From a virus, in IMG/VR virus record IMGVR_UViG_3300027983_000612, positions 1 to 28,394 of that record: DNA of 28,394 nucleotides; one strand, 5' to 3'. The notes below the pieces were generated by a model that worked only from the letters and a program-made list of their open reading frames with translations, searched no databases and was not told the origin of the DNA. Shown piece after piece: positions 1 through 7,482 of this stretch. Position 1 is the stretch's first letter; the number at the start of each line of letters is the position of its first letter. Made by a program: the position numbers and the translations under genes.

Positions 1-278
1 GTTTTCTTGCTAGCTTCTACTGCATCACGCAAAGGTAATCCCTTCTCAACGTCTAGGAAGTATGGTCCACAATGATCGCGGCATATCCATAAGTTCTCTG
101 TTGGCAGTGTAGACAATAACTGTCGCAGTTCGGGGGTTGTCATAACATAGCCCGACTCAGCGTCAACTTGATTTCGGCTGGCTATCAGCATCAATGGCTC
201 GTTCTTTTCTTTAGAATAGGTTGCTATTGAAGTTATAACTTCGCGGCTCATTGGGCCAAACCCTAATTTAAAATTCAT
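1..278 (-). CDS. Aldolase-like protein, GatZ/KbaZ-type (partial, C-terminus off window)
   Basis: An open frame runs from an ATG at 278 to the window edge, giving about 92 residues with no stop. I translated it by hand. The N-terminus reads MNFKLGFGPMSREV. It continues with LMLIASRNQVDAESGY, then TTPELRQLL and ICRDHCGPYF. The order 'xA(S/T)xNQV....GY...TP..R' followed by '(G/R)DHxGP' resembles the TIM-barrel non-catalytic subunit family of tagatose-bisphosphate aldolase (GatZ/KbaZ) as I remember it. Its start overlaps the end of the upstream phosphatase gene by 11 nt, so the two are probably translationally coupled. Its place at the end of a sugar-nucleotide cassette fits a role in sugar-phosphate or keto-sugar metabolism. 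The substrate cannot be inferred and the family call is tentative. Confidence 0.55.
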   Translation of the reverse strand, partial: MNFKLGFGPMSREVITSIATYSKEKNEPLMLIASRNQVDAESGYVMTTPELRQLLSTLPTENLWICRDHCGPYFLDVEKGLPLRDAVEASKK

Positions 279-738
279 GTTTAATCCCCATCTTATCCAT
301 TATATAAACACAGGCATCTAATACTGCGCCTTTACCCCCCGCTCGAGGAGTTACATAGTCTGCATTTTCTATTGCGGTTCTCCACGCCTGCGCTGGCGCG
401 ATACTTAATCCTACATTTGGAAATATCATAGCATCATATGGACCGTCGCCCATAAACACTGTTTCTTCTGGATTGCCTTTGTTTAAAATAAAAGCATTTC
501 TATCTGCTTCTTTAACTAACGTTAACGGAAACTTCATGTGTTGTACTATACGGCTTTCGGTAATTGGCCAGCCTTGTTTATCAGCTGAGATAAATTCTAT
601 ATCAATGAACTCTCTTAACTGTTTGAGGCCATCATGATCGTAATTACCAAACGCTTTGAATGGTTTGCCATCAACACCCCAATATAGCATGCCATCATTG
701 AGGACTCCATCTACATCTAATATAAATCTTTTATACAT
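268..738 (-). CDS. KdsC-like HAD phosphatase
   Basis: This 156-aa HAD-superfamily phosphatase has no cap domain and matches the compact size of the KdsC family (KDO-8-phosphate phosphatase and sialic-acid-9-phosphate phosphatase relatives). Visible motifs are motif I DVDGVLNDG (nucleophile D8, D10), motif II around FISADK, the motif III Lys in TLVKEADRN, motif IV MGDGPYDAM, and the C-terminal RAGGKGAV typical of KdsC tetramers. The expected role is hydrolysis of a sugar phosphate in nucleotide-sugar synthesis in the host cytoplasm. It overlaps the end of the preceding nucleotidyltransferase-kinase gene by 8 nt and the following aldolase-like gene by 11 nt, so the three form one translation unit. 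The family is well supported. The substrate is unknown. Confidence 0.8.
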   Translation of the reverse strand: MYKRFILDVDGVLNDGMLYWGVDGKPFKAFGNYDHDGLKQLREFIDIEFISADKQGWPITESRIVQHMKFPLTLVKEADRNAFILNKGNPEETVFMGDGPYDAMIFPNVGLSIAPAQAWRTAIENADYVTPRAGGKGAVLDACVYIMDKMGIKHEF

Positions 739-2356
739 CTAATACCTTTGAAAAATGTAATTGTGCTAGGGCTACCAAGAACTTGTCAAATGGTGCTTCG
801 TGCAATGGGCTCATGTTCAAATAGATGATTGGCACTAGCAGTTTAACTTTCTTCCAATCGAGACCATTTGCGTTAACCCACTGTTGTAATCGTAGTTCGT
901 ATTCTTTAACATTCTCAATACTCGGACATTCTATAGTAGCGTAGTCATCCTTTTCATTGTACTTGTATAAATTACTCTTGATGTCTTTATAACTCTGATG
1001 AAGTCCACCTAACATCTTAGCTAAGTCATAATATTGATCACCATACAGCTCACCACCAAAGTCTGTTCGCCAATCAATTGCGGTAAATTCGTGACGGCCT
1101 TTACCTTCAATCTCATCCCACCAAGTCCTGTTCATAATAGACATAGGGTCTGGGGAACCAGTGTATGGATAATATTTGTATATTGTATTGTCAAAATGTA
1201 AATCACCATGTACAAACTTCCAACTGGTTTCTGTACATAACCATTTCCAATCAATTTTTTCTAGATATTGATCAATACTTAACACTTCCTTGCCGTTGAC
1301 CACACAGGGTTCTGACCAGTCACTGTATTTTGCACGTATCATGTCAACCCGTTCCATGGTCTTGTCATGGTAGAACTTATAACATGTTTTATATTTGTCT
1401 TCTTGGGTGATTGAGTCGGGGGCTGGTTTCCATAACAATTTTTCGCACCAATCTAACATCTTATCAAATAAAGGTAGAGTATATTGATTATAAACTATAT
1501 CACCTTTAGCAAAATCATGTATTAAGAAATTACCTGATTGTTCAACATTGTGAGGCATTGCGTCTGGATTGCAAAGAGCACGCTGTACACGTAAATCTGC
1601 ATGTTTAGATTCTGTCCAAAATTTAATAATTTTTTTATTATCATTATAGAACAATTCGTTTGGCTTAGGAAAACTAACATCAGTTAAGTGTGCCGAATGT
1701 TCTTCCCATTTTTCATAAGTGCCAAAGTCTTTCCATTCTTTAATAGAGTGTACTTTAAGATCCATGCCTGCAAAGCCTTCTGGTGTTTGCTTGGCCTTTC
1801 TGTCTTTAAGATTGCTTAGATACTCATCGTCTTTGGCATACATTAATCCAACGAACGCATCAACAGCATGTGTGCTAGGTTGTTTGTCTATGATCCTAAT
1901 TAACTGCTCGCCATCGCGCTCAACCCAATGATAATCCTGTGCTATCGCGCCGTCCACTGGATGTACTCCGATCCAGTTGTGATCTAGTTTATCTTTATAA
2001 TTAAAATCAAATAGAGTATCGCAAGCTAACCACATGAACCCACCGTGGAGATACTTCTCGCACATTTGGATTGTTGTTGCCGGTCCGGTGTCGCCTTCCG
2101 CATAGTTGTCAATGTCAACGAACACGATATCTTTATCCTTATGGACCACTGAAACATAGTCTTTGACGTGTTGCCCCATGTGGCCGCACGCTATGACAAA
2201 TCTAGTAGATATGTCAAATTTTTCCATTATGTGGCTGATCAAAGGTTTGTTGTTATAGGGTATAAGTGCCTTGGGGACCATGCGGCTGAACTGTCCCATC
2301 CTGCGACCGTATCCTGCGGCTAATATTAGTACCGTAAGTTTATTTGTGTTCGGCAT
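731..2356 (-). CDS. Nucleotidyltransferase-kinase fusion (sugar or choline type)
   Basis: This is a two-domain protein of 541 aa. The N-terminal half has the Rossmann nucleotidyltransferase signature LILAAGYGRRMG, then VPKALIPYNNKPL, as in NDP-sugar pyrophosphorylases and LicC/MurU-type enzymes. The C-terminal half has an aminoglycoside/choline-kinase-like active site: HGDLHFDN at about residue 380, and AIDWR with GDQYYDLAKML at about 425-445, where Asp binds Mg. Together they suggest phosphorylation of a small hydroxylated substrate followed by activation to an NDP conjugate. The architecture is comparable in idea to AmgK/MurU or LicA/LicC but in one chain. An ATG four codons upstream also exists, but GGGAGG at 2361-2366 is well placed for the ATG at 2356, so I use that start. 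It overlaps the cupin gene by 17 nt. Confidence 0.75.
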   Translation of the reverse strand: MPNTNKLTVLILAAGYGRRMGQFSRMVPKALIPYNNKPLISHIMEKFDISTRFVIACGHMGQHVKDYVSVVHKDKDIVFVDIDNYAEGDTGPATTIQMCEKYLHGGFMWLACDTLFDFNYKDKLDHNWIGVHPVDGAIAQDYHWVERDGEQLIRIIDKQPSTHAVDAFVGLMYAKDDEYLSNLKDRKAKQTPEGFAGMDLKVHSIKEWKDFGTYEKWEEHSAHLTDVSFPKPNELFYNDNKKIIKFWTESKHADLRVQRALCNPDAMPHNVEQSGNFLIHDFAKGDIVYNQYTLPLFDKMLDWCEKLLWKPAPDSITQEDKYKTCYKFYHDKTMERVDMIRAKYSDWSEPCVVNGKEVLSIDQYLEKIDWKWLCTETSWKFVHGDLHFDNTIYKYYPYTGSPDPMSIMNRTWWDEIEGKGRHEFTAIDWRTDFGGELYGDQYYDLAKMLGGLHQSYKDIKSNLYKYNEKDDYATIECPSIENVKEYELRLQQWVNANGLDWKKVKLLVPIIYLNMSPLHEAPFDKFLVALAQLHFSKVLDV

Positions 2357-2807
2357 CAATCCTCCCATGACCTCGATTGCTTGAGTCTTCTAAACGTATA
2401 ACGTCATCTAATTGAGTAGTGCTTGCTTCAGTGTAATGCAAATCGTCATGGGCGATCATTCTATGTATCGTGCCTGGGGGAGTATGAAATACTGCGCCTG
2501 GCGCTAGTTCCTGTACTATTAATTCGCTTTTAATTTTATCAATCTCTTCTACAGTATATCCGCCAGCGAGAAAACGTTCACAGTCAAACGGGCCTGGATG
2601 ATATGCTAACGCACCATTGCCTATGTGTAGGTGTATGCTTTCTGATTTGAATTGATGCACTTGTAAACTAGTTACGAACCCTGCTTTGAGGAGTAATTCT
2701 TTAAGTGCAAACGGGTAAACATCATCGCCACCTTGTAACCATGTTTCTGTTCCCCATGGTTTATGCACCACGTGGCAATCTTCTAATTTTTGAAAATCTA
2801 CGGACAT
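2340..2807 (-). CDS. Cupin, sugar-phosphate isomerase/epimerase-like
   Basis: This 155-aa single-domain cupin has motif 1 in KPWGTETWL, then LLKAGFVTSLQVHQFKSES and LHIGNGALAYHPGP. Cupin motif 2 is LAPGAVFHTPPGTIHRM, ending with TEASTTQLDDVIRLED. The GxxxxTPPGTxHR block and the EASTxxxDDVIRxED end are typical of type-II phosphomannose-isomerase-like cupins in nucleotide-sugar clusters. Metal ligands are probably the His and Glu residues of these two motifs. It is the first gene of the sugar cassette and has its own promoter region (2826-2859). The leader carries AAGGGA 6 nt before the ATG. Whether it isomerises, epimerises or only binds a sugar is not decided by the sequence. Confidence 0.75.
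   Translation of the reverse strand: MSVDFQKLEDCHVVHKPWGTETWLQGGDDVYPFALKELLLKAGFVTSLQVHQFKSESIHLHIGNGALAYHPGPFDCERFLAGGYTVEEIDKIKSELIVQELAPGAVFHTPPGTIHRMIAHDDLHYTEASTTQLDDVIRLEDSSNRGHGRIDAEHK
2361..2366 (-). promoter_or_regulatory. Shine-Dalgarno deciding the start at 2356
   Basis: The minus strand reads ATGGGAGGATTGATG. The GGGAGG lies 4 nt before the second ATG and is far too close to serve the first ATG, which it overlaps. This supports the internal start of the nucleotidyltransferase-kinase gene. Confidence 0.65.
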
Positions 2808-2825
2808 ATTTTTCCCTTGTTTGAC

Positions 2826-2832
2826 TATTTAT
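2826..2832 (-). promoter_or_regulatory. Late-promoter motif ATAAATA before the cupin
   Basis: ATAAATA on the minus strand, 18 nt before the cupin ATG, overlaps the last two bases of the sigma70 -10. It matches the T4-type late motif TATAAATA, so the cassette may be read both early and late. In such AT-rich DNA chance occurrence is possible. Confidence 0.45.
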
Positions 2833-2859
2833 TATATACTAGTATTTAACTTTTTACAA
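2831..2859 (-). promoter_or_regulatory. Sigma70-type promoter for the sugar cassette
   Basis: On the minus strand TTGTAA (2854-2859) is followed after exactly 17 bp by TATAAT (2831-2836). The -10 is a perfect match and the -35 matches TTGACA at 4 of 6. It lies about 25 bp before the cupin ATG and could give early expression by host RNA polymerase. Confidence 0.6.
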
Positions 2860-2872
2860 CAGCATGTAAAAA
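2851..2872 (-). terminator. AT-rich hairpin after the 455-aa gene (weak)
   Basis: The arms TTTTTACA (2865-2872) and TGTAAAAA (2851-2858) form an 8-bp stem with a 6-nt loop, just downstream of the 455-aa gene's stop codon at 2887. The stem is weak and no U-tract follows, so it may only be a symmetrical part of the promoter region whose -35 it overlaps. Confidence 0.3.
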
Positions 2873-2886
2873 TTATAGGATAGTGT

Positions 2887-4254
2887 TTACCCGAAGCTAA
2901 ATGCCAATTTTCCACCTATGCGAGATGAGTAATAGCTTTTACCCCCATCTACTAGGATATGTCCTTCAAAATTTGGTGGGTAAACTGCACGGAAGTCTTT
3001 AAGAACAGCATCGTCGCCCTTCTTAACCATTGATGTGTATATTTGAATAATTGATGATTGATTTAATAATGCGATAGCACCTGTAGCAAATTCTGGATTC
3101 TTGTTAATTGCTTTAGCTACTGTCTTTGCCACTGCGGCCATGATAGCATATCCTGTGTTAAATCCTTTAACCTCATTATTAACTTTAAAGTTTCCTAATA
3201 ATGCTCGGGCAGTTGGACTAACACCTTCAAAATCTCGCTTGCCTGTGTTTATGTAGTTGTCAATTTCGGCACCTAATGTTTCATCAACTCCAGGTATCTG
3301 TAACATTTTACCTAGTGTGATAGGACCAGCTTTAGCTGTTTGTTCTGCTATTACTTTGACCACAGTAATACAATATTTCGCTGTTTCAATTAAATCAGTA
3401 TTTCCTTCTTTTTCTGCTTTTAGATAAGCGTCATGTAAGTTCTTAGCTGATGCCTTGGCACCCGCGCCACCTTTTGAACTGATGCCGATTTCTTGACCAT
3501 TTGGAGCAATCAAGAAACTGTCGCACAAGGCCGCGTTCATGCTCATTGGCCACATCATCTTGCACTGCGACCATTCTGCTCCACCAGCTAATACTTTTCT
3601 TGCTTCTTCTGCTTGCCCTAAGATAACTCCACCTTCCAATGCGACGGGTTGCATGATCTCACCAAAGTAGTCACGTAAGGCTTCCATATGATCAGCCATG
3701 CCCTTGAACACAGTCCTTGGTTGTCCTGTCGCCAGCCCATATAATATATCTGTTAAGACTGGAGCAACTTCGGGAGGGGCGTTCTTGCCCACAGTATCAA
3801 TTACCTGGGCGGCAGTCATGAATACATTTTCAGTTTTAATTAGGTTCTGTGGATCATATCCCACTTGCATTTTAATAGCACCTTTGGTTGCTAAACTCCA
3901 TCCTGTAGGTATGTCTTTGTTTGACCATACGCTCATCATGTCGTGTTTGGTCTTTTGTAGGTATCTGCCCCATAGTATAACACCACCATCCATGTTATCT
4001 AACACCGCTACGGCAAATGCTAGACTGCCTGCGTTGGGAGAATTAGTCCACACAATCTTACCGTGCATGTCTTGTTCGTACTGTGCGAGTGTTTCGTCTC
4101 GTTGTTCTGGATTGTCAAATTGTGCAGTATTGGGTTCTGGATAGGAATCAACTCGAATAAATTCTGCTTCTTGGCCGGTAGCATTAACGAACTTGTCACC
4201 TGCCAGGCGACCAAAAATTCCCTTTGCTTCTAGTAATATATGTTGTAGTCTCAT
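2887..4254 (-). CDS. Unknown 455-aa late protein with capsid-targeting-like N-terminus
   Basis: I do not recognise a family with certainty. The N-terminus MRLQHILLEAKGIFGRLAG resembles the T4 capsid-targeting sequence MKTYQEFIAEA in layout: a short basic-hydrophobic peptide ending in L-L-E|A, a possible prohead-protease site. The middle has DSFLIAPNGQEIGISSKGG (about residues 245-263), loosely reminiscent of a PD-(D/E)xK core strand, but the acidic residue before xK is replaced by Ser, so a nuclease role is only a guess. The C-terminal half is helical and Ala-rich. No signal peptide or membrane segment is visible. It has its own late motif 7 nt before the ATG and no Shine-Dalgarno, so it is probably made late with almost no leader. 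It sits between the cytidylyltransferase and the sugar cassette. Confidence 0.7.
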   Translation of the reverse strand: MRLQHILLEAKGIFGRLAGDKFVNATGQEAEFIRVDSYPEPNTAQFDNPEQRDETLAQYEQDMHGKIVWTNSPNAGSLAFAVAVLDNMDGGVILWGRYLQKTKHDMMSVWSNKDIPTGWSLATKGAIKMQVGYDPQNLIKTENVFMTAAQVIDTVGKNAPPEVAPVLTDILYGLATGQPRTVFKGMADHMEALRDYFGEIMQPVALEGGVILGQAEEARKVLAGGAEWSQCKMMWPMSMNAALCDSFLIAPNGQEIGISSKGGAGAKASAKNLHDAYLKAEKEGNTDLIETAKYCITVVKVIAEQTAKAGPITLGKMLQIPGVDETLGAEIDNYINTGKRDFEGVSPTARALLGNFKVNNEVKGFNTGYAIMAAVAKTVAKAINKNPEFATGAIALLNQSSIIQIYTSMVKKGDDAVLKDFRAVYPPNFEGHILVDGGKSYYSSRIGGKLAFSFG

Positions 4255-4261
4255 GATAGTG

Positions 4262-4268
4262 TATTTAT
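4262..4268 (-). promoter_or_regulatory. Late promoter of the 455-aa gene
   Basis: GATAAATAC on the minus strand (core 4262-4268). Only 7 nt separate the motif from the ATG at 4254, and no Shine-Dalgarno is present. With a T4-like start site the mRNA would have a leader of about 2 nt. Confidence 0.65.
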
Positions 4269-4270
4269 CG

Positions 4271-4699
4271 TTAGTTGGACTTCCACTTGTCTAGTAACCA
4301 TGAGCTTGAATTACTCTTAGTGGTTCCGCCAACACCAAACACAAATGTAACATCGGGTTCTGACAGTTCAGGAATATTATCTCTTGTGCGATCTCCACCA
4401 TTGGCTACAATGATCTGACCTGCAGGATACAGTAATTTGACATTTTGTATGGCACGTATGGCACTGTCATCAGAGTCATCAAACAACACGCAATGATCTA
4501 CCATTCTTAAATTTTCTAATATTGCTACTCGATCAATGCTAGGCATAAAAGCACGCCCTTTTTTACGGACAAGCCAAGCATCTGAGTTTACACCAACTAC
4601 TAATATGTCACCTAATTTACGGGCGGCCAACAAGTATTCTATATGTCCGCGGTGTAGAGGATCAAATCCTCCTGTTACTAGAACAACCTTGTTGGTCAT
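4271..4699 (-). CDS. Cytidylyltransferase-like protein (HldE-C/TagD family)
   Basis: This 142-aa protein matches the small nucleotidyltransferase fold. The N-terminus is VVLVTGGFDPLHRGHIEYL with the catalytic HxGH (H16, H19). NSDAWLVRKKGRAFM and the arginine-containing DRVAIL follow. The C-terminal TKSNSSS (127-133) corresponds to the (S/T)-rich nucleotide-binding motif. The family includes the ADP-heptose synthase C-domain, glycerol-3-phosphate and choline-phosphate cytidylyltransferases. The expected reaction is NTP plus phosphorylated sugar or alcohol to NDP conjugate plus pyrophosphate. Its ATG overlaps the stop of the methyltransferase as ATGA, so translation is coupled to the recombination operon upstream. 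The substrate is not determined. Proximity to the sugar cassette suggests a glycan precursor. Confidence 0.8.
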   Translation of the reverse strand: MTNKVVLVTGGFDPLHRGHIEYLLAARKLGDILVVGVNSDAWLVRKKGRAFMPSIDRVAILENLRMVDHCVLFDDSDDSAIRAIQNVKLLYPAGQIIVANGGDRTRDNIPELSEPDVTFVFGVGGTTKSNSSSWLLDKWKSN

Positions 4700-5610
4700 T
4701 TTGTAAAGCTCTGACCTTTAGGTGCTCGCATGATGCCAACAGGAGTAAGTAACTTCGTTGATTTAGTGTGCTTTGGTGGTTGTGCTACTTTCTTTGTTTT
4801 TGATTTAACCGTTTGATTAACTTTTCCGGTTATAGTTGGCTCTCCGGCACTTTCAGGTATTTGTGTAGCTGGCATAACCCAATCAATATAATAGTTTTCT
4901 CGATCTAACCAGTTCACAACAATTTCTTCTTGTTTTGGGTATCCATATCTATTAATACTGTTAACTATACTATCGTGTAATAATCCTTTTTCTGCTAGGT
5001 CATACCAACTGGTAGTCTTAGGATCCATTGGTTCTATATCTGATTTATATACAGCAATCTTTATCCATGGGTCTTGCCATGTTTTATTTAAATAAAAATC
5101 CCTACAATCAAATCCATTTACAGCTAGCATATAAATTAAACTGGTTGGGGTGTGATTATAATAACACCCACTGTGGGTATCAGCATAGTATTTGTTATTG
5201 TGTACACCGTTAGATTGTGGCACGTGTAATACCAACATTCCATTGACTGTCATTTGCTCGTTCCAAAAACGCAAAGTTTCCAATGGATTGATACTGTATT
5301 GTAAGCTGTCATGTGCCCACATTAGATCAATGCTTACTGGAATTATTCTTTTTTCAGTAAAGTCTCTATTAATCTTGTATATATTTGTAAGGTCAGGAAC
5401 CTTATTCAATCTATTAATATCTTTATCAACTGCATAGCATTTATAATTGTATGGTATTGGGGTGTCATCTTTGCTTTCTAAGGTAGCCCACCATGTCATG
5501 TCGCTACCATCACCACAGCCCATGTCACAGACTGTTTTAAGACTTTCTAAAAAAGTATCATAGCCGTATATTAACTTGAGTGTCGCCCAACTATCGTGAT
5601 AATTAGCCAA
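4696..5610 (-). CDS. Class I SAM-dependent methyltransferase
   Basis: This is a 304-aa Rossmann methyltransferase. Motif I VCDMGCGDGSD is at about residues 27-37, AVDKD carries the acidic motif II position, and LMWAHDSLQYS plus a post-motif strand (NGMLVLHVPQ) follow. The last 50-60 residues form a Lys/Pro/Thr-rich tail that looks disordered and could bind nucleic acid. No target-specific motif such as DPPY is visible, so small-molecule, sugar or protein methylation is as likely as DNA methylation. The start is TTG at 5608-5610, chosen because GGAGG (5620-5624) lies upstream and no suitable ATG exists before motif I. It overlaps the uvsY-like gene by 8 nt and the cytidylyltransferase by 4 nt. 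Confidence 0.75.
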   Translation of the reverse strand: MANYHDSWATLKLIYGYDTFLESLKTVCDMGCGDGSDMTWWATLESKDDTPIPYNYKCYAVDKDINRLNKVPDLTNIYKINRDFTEKRIIPVSIDLMWAHDSLQYSINPLETLRFWNEQMTVNGMLVLHVPQSNGVHNNKYYADTHSGCYYNHTPTSLIYMLAVNGFDCRDFYLNKTWQDPWIKIAVYKSDIEPMDPKTTSWYDLAEKGLLHDSIVNSINRYGYPKQEEIVVNWLDRENYYIDWVMPATQIPESAGEPTITGKVNQTVKSKTKKVAQPPKHTKSTKLLTPVGIMRAPKGQSFTK

Positions 5611-6058
5611 TTGATGAATCCTCCATGCCTGCTGTCCTTAATCGTGTAACATGCCCAAGCATAAAGTTTTTGCTTTCAATGCCCTTCATAACACCCAACC
5701 ACTTGTTACGCAGTAGTGCTACTTCGTTGATAATAGTTTCAAAATCAATTACTTCGTCCTCTCCGTCTACATATTTTTCTGCGTCTCTCGACGTTAATGC
5801 TCTGTTGTAGGCTTCAAGATACTTTTGGAAGTATTTGCGTCTAAGTTTTCTCAGTTGGATGTTGAGAAAATTTAAAACTGCTTCAATTTCTTGTAGTTGA
5901 TTAAATCGATGTTCGGTAATGCCTGGCAGTTGTGCCAATGATTTTTCTATATTGCCATGTATAGCGATCTCTCGTTTAGCATCATCTAACTCTCCTTCGT
6001 AAAAGAGAATCATGTCAGGAATTGAGCCTAAACTAGCAACTACTCGACTATACCACAT
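5603..6058 (-). CDS. uvsY: UvsY-like recombination mediator
   Basis: This 151-aa, mostly helical protein has a strongly basic central helix (LRKLRRKYFQKYLEAYNRAL). Its C-terminus WLGVMKGIESKNFMLGHVTRLR parallels the T4 UvsY C-terminus (LDAIKSRGFAIKHIQDMR) in spacing and character. UvsY binds ssDNA and gp32 and loads UvsX on gp32-coated DNA. Context supports the call: it lies one small gene after uvsX in the same operon. Start and stop overlap the preceding 81-aa gene as TAATG. Length is close to T4 UvsY (137 aa). The N-terminal 40 residues show no similarity that I can judge. Confidence 0.75.
   Translation of the reverse strand: MWYSRVVASLGSIPDMILFYEGELDDAKREIAIHGNIEKSLAQLPGITEHRFNQLQEIEAVLNFLNIQLRKLRRKYFQKYLEAYNRALTSRDAEKYVDGEDEVIDFETIINEVALLRNKWLGVMKGIESKNFMLGHVTRLRTAGMEDSSIG
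5620..5624 (-). promoter_or_regulatory. Shine-Dalgarno supporting a TTG start
   Basis: GGAGG lies 9 nt upstream of the TTG start of the methyltransferase, inside the end of the uvsY-like gene. It is one of the strongest Shine-Dalgarno matches in this operon and justifies the rare start codon. Confidence 0.6.
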
Positions 6059-6303
6059 TAATAGTCATCACTTCCATAAACATCATCTTCTTCTTCAGGA
6101 ACTTCTTCTTCACCCAGAACATCTCTTACTGCTCTGGTCAGATATGCATCCGTCCCACCAAATGCTTTAAGATCATCTTCGCTAAGTCCACTATCAGCAA
6201 CCACACTAACAACATGGTCTGCGGCTGTTTGTCTATCTTTGCTAGGAATGTATTCCTTAACAGTTATCCATAAGTCACTAAGGCTATCAACATCTATTGT
6301 CAT
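6058..6303 (-). CDS. Small acidic protein between uvsX and uvsY
   Basis: This 81-aa protein has a folded-looking helical N-terminus (LSDLWITVKEYIPSKDRQTA) and a very acidic tail (EEEVPEEEDDVYGSDDY). A gene of similar size and placement exists, as I recall, in T4-like cyanophages, but I know no function. The overlap with uvsX is ATGA and with uvsY TAATG, so it is translated in step with both. The acidic tail could mimic DNA or contact basic UvsY or gp32, which is inference only. Confidence 0.7.
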   Translation of the reverse strand: MTIDVDSLSDLWITVKEYIPSKDRQTAADHVVSVVADSGLSEDDLKAFGGTDAYLTRAVRDVLGEEEVPEEEDDVYGSDDY

Positions 6304-7424
6304 TCTGCGTTTTCCTCAATATGTGTTTCGGTAGCACCTGCTGTTACTTCAACCATTGGTACTGTTTCTTGTGCAGGTTCTTCAACATCTGTACTTAGTC
6401 TTTTTAGGCTAGAACTAATTTCTTTCATTGCAACATCTAAACAACCATCATCGTTGGCTTCCCAACCCTTGCGGAATTTCTTAATAACAGTTCCATCTGC
6501 TGTTGTATAAACAAGACTGTTGCCTTCTTTACCTAACAGTTTTTTGTTTTCAAGCATGTTAGTAAGTCCTGAATATGGACTCATTCCAGTTTCGTATGGG
6601 ATCTTAACTTGTACTGACTCAAACGGTTTGTTATATCGTGTTTTCATAATCTTACATGAAGCACGGATACCTTTAACTTCTGATATCTTGTTACCATCCT
6701 CATCTTCTTTTAGTTTAAGTTTTTTCATTGCAACAACAATACTTGATGCGTAGATAAAACCTTGTCCACCTGATATCTTATCATCTGGATCAAACATGTC
6801 TTGTGAGGCGTATGTGTGATTTGTACATACCATGCCCACATTATGACTACCAAACATGTTAACAGTGTTACGCACCAATGAGGTTAGTGCTTTAGGCTTA
6901 CGACCCATGTCACCTTTCATGTCGCCTGCTTCAAATTGGTTAACATCTGTAGGTGTTAACATCATGCCTAACGAATCGATGACAAATAATACCTTTGGCT
7001 TTTGTTCATCTGGCATTAGTTTATACTCTTTCATAAACTCTGATATTGTTTTAGCAACATCGTCGATCATGGCCATGTTAAGTTTCAGCAACTTGTCTTC
7101 TGAGGTGTCAACTCCTAGTGCTATCAACCATTTCTCATCAAGAGCATTTTCTGTATCAATCAAGATAGGATATATTCCCTGCTCTTGTGCGTGCTTAACA
7201 ATGTTTCCTGAACAGATGTAACTCTTGCCTGCACCTGATTCGCCGGCGAACACTGTTACTTTACCTAGCGGAATACCCTTGTTAAAGTCTCCACTGATTA
7301 AATAGTTTAATGTGTAGTTACCTGTTGAAACCCAATCTGTTGGGTCGTTAAAGCCAATACCTAACCCTTCAATGCTTTTGGTAATTGACTTCCTAAATTT
7401 CGATATATCAAATGGTTTTGCCAT
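6300..7424 (-). CDS. uvsX: UvsX, RecA-like strand-exchange protein
   Basis: This 374-aa RecA/UvsX-family recombinase is close to the T4 length. Walker A is GESGAGKS at 61-68, Walker B is VLFVIDSLGM at about 145-154, and VGMVCTNHTYASQ is the later ATPase-core strand with loop L1 after it. The stretch DKISGGQGFIYASSIVV matches the conserved loop L2/DNA-binding segment of UvsX. It forms filaments on ssDNA and drives strand invasion for phage recombination-dependent replication. It lies downstream of gp32 with AATGAGGA before the ATG and is the second gene of the operon. The family assignment is secure. Confidence 0.97.
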   Translation of the reverse strand: MAKPFDISKFRKSITKSIEGLGIGFNDPTDWVSTGNYTLNYLISGDFNKGIPLGKVTVFAGESGAGKSYICSGNIVKHAQEQGIYPILIDTENALDEKWLIALGVDTSEDKLLKLNMAMIDDVAKTISEFMKEYKLMPDEQKPKVLFVIDSLGMMLTPTDVNQFEAGDMKGDMGRKPKALTSLVRNTVNMFGSHNVGMVCTNHTYASQDMFDPDDKISGGQGFIYASSIVVAMKKLKLKEDEDGNKISEVKGIRASCKIMKTRYNKPFESVQVKIPYETGMSPYSGLTNMLENKKLLGKEGNSLVYTTADGTVIKKFRKGWEANDDGCLDVAMKEISSSLKRLSTDVEEPAQETVPMVEVTAGATETHIEENAE

Positions 7425-7447
7425 AATTTGTCCTCATTGAAGTTAGA

Positions 7448-7467
7448 GGTAGGGAGTAACCCCTACC
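7448..7467 (-). terminator. Hairpin between gp32 and uvsX (no U-tract)
   Basis: The stem GGTAGGG/CCCTACC is a 7-bp perfect stem with a 6-nt loop, directly after the gp32 stop codon. TCTAACTTC follows, with no run of T. It is more likely a processing or mRNA-stability element, or a leaky attenuator, than a full terminator, since uvsX has no visible promoter of its own. Confidence 0.5.
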
Positions 7468-7482
7468 CTTCACCTTTACTTA

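Noticed and set aside
4020-4214. Minus-strand frame of 64 codons within the 455-aa gene
   Set aside because: It overlaps the larger gene in another frame with no ribosome site or motif.
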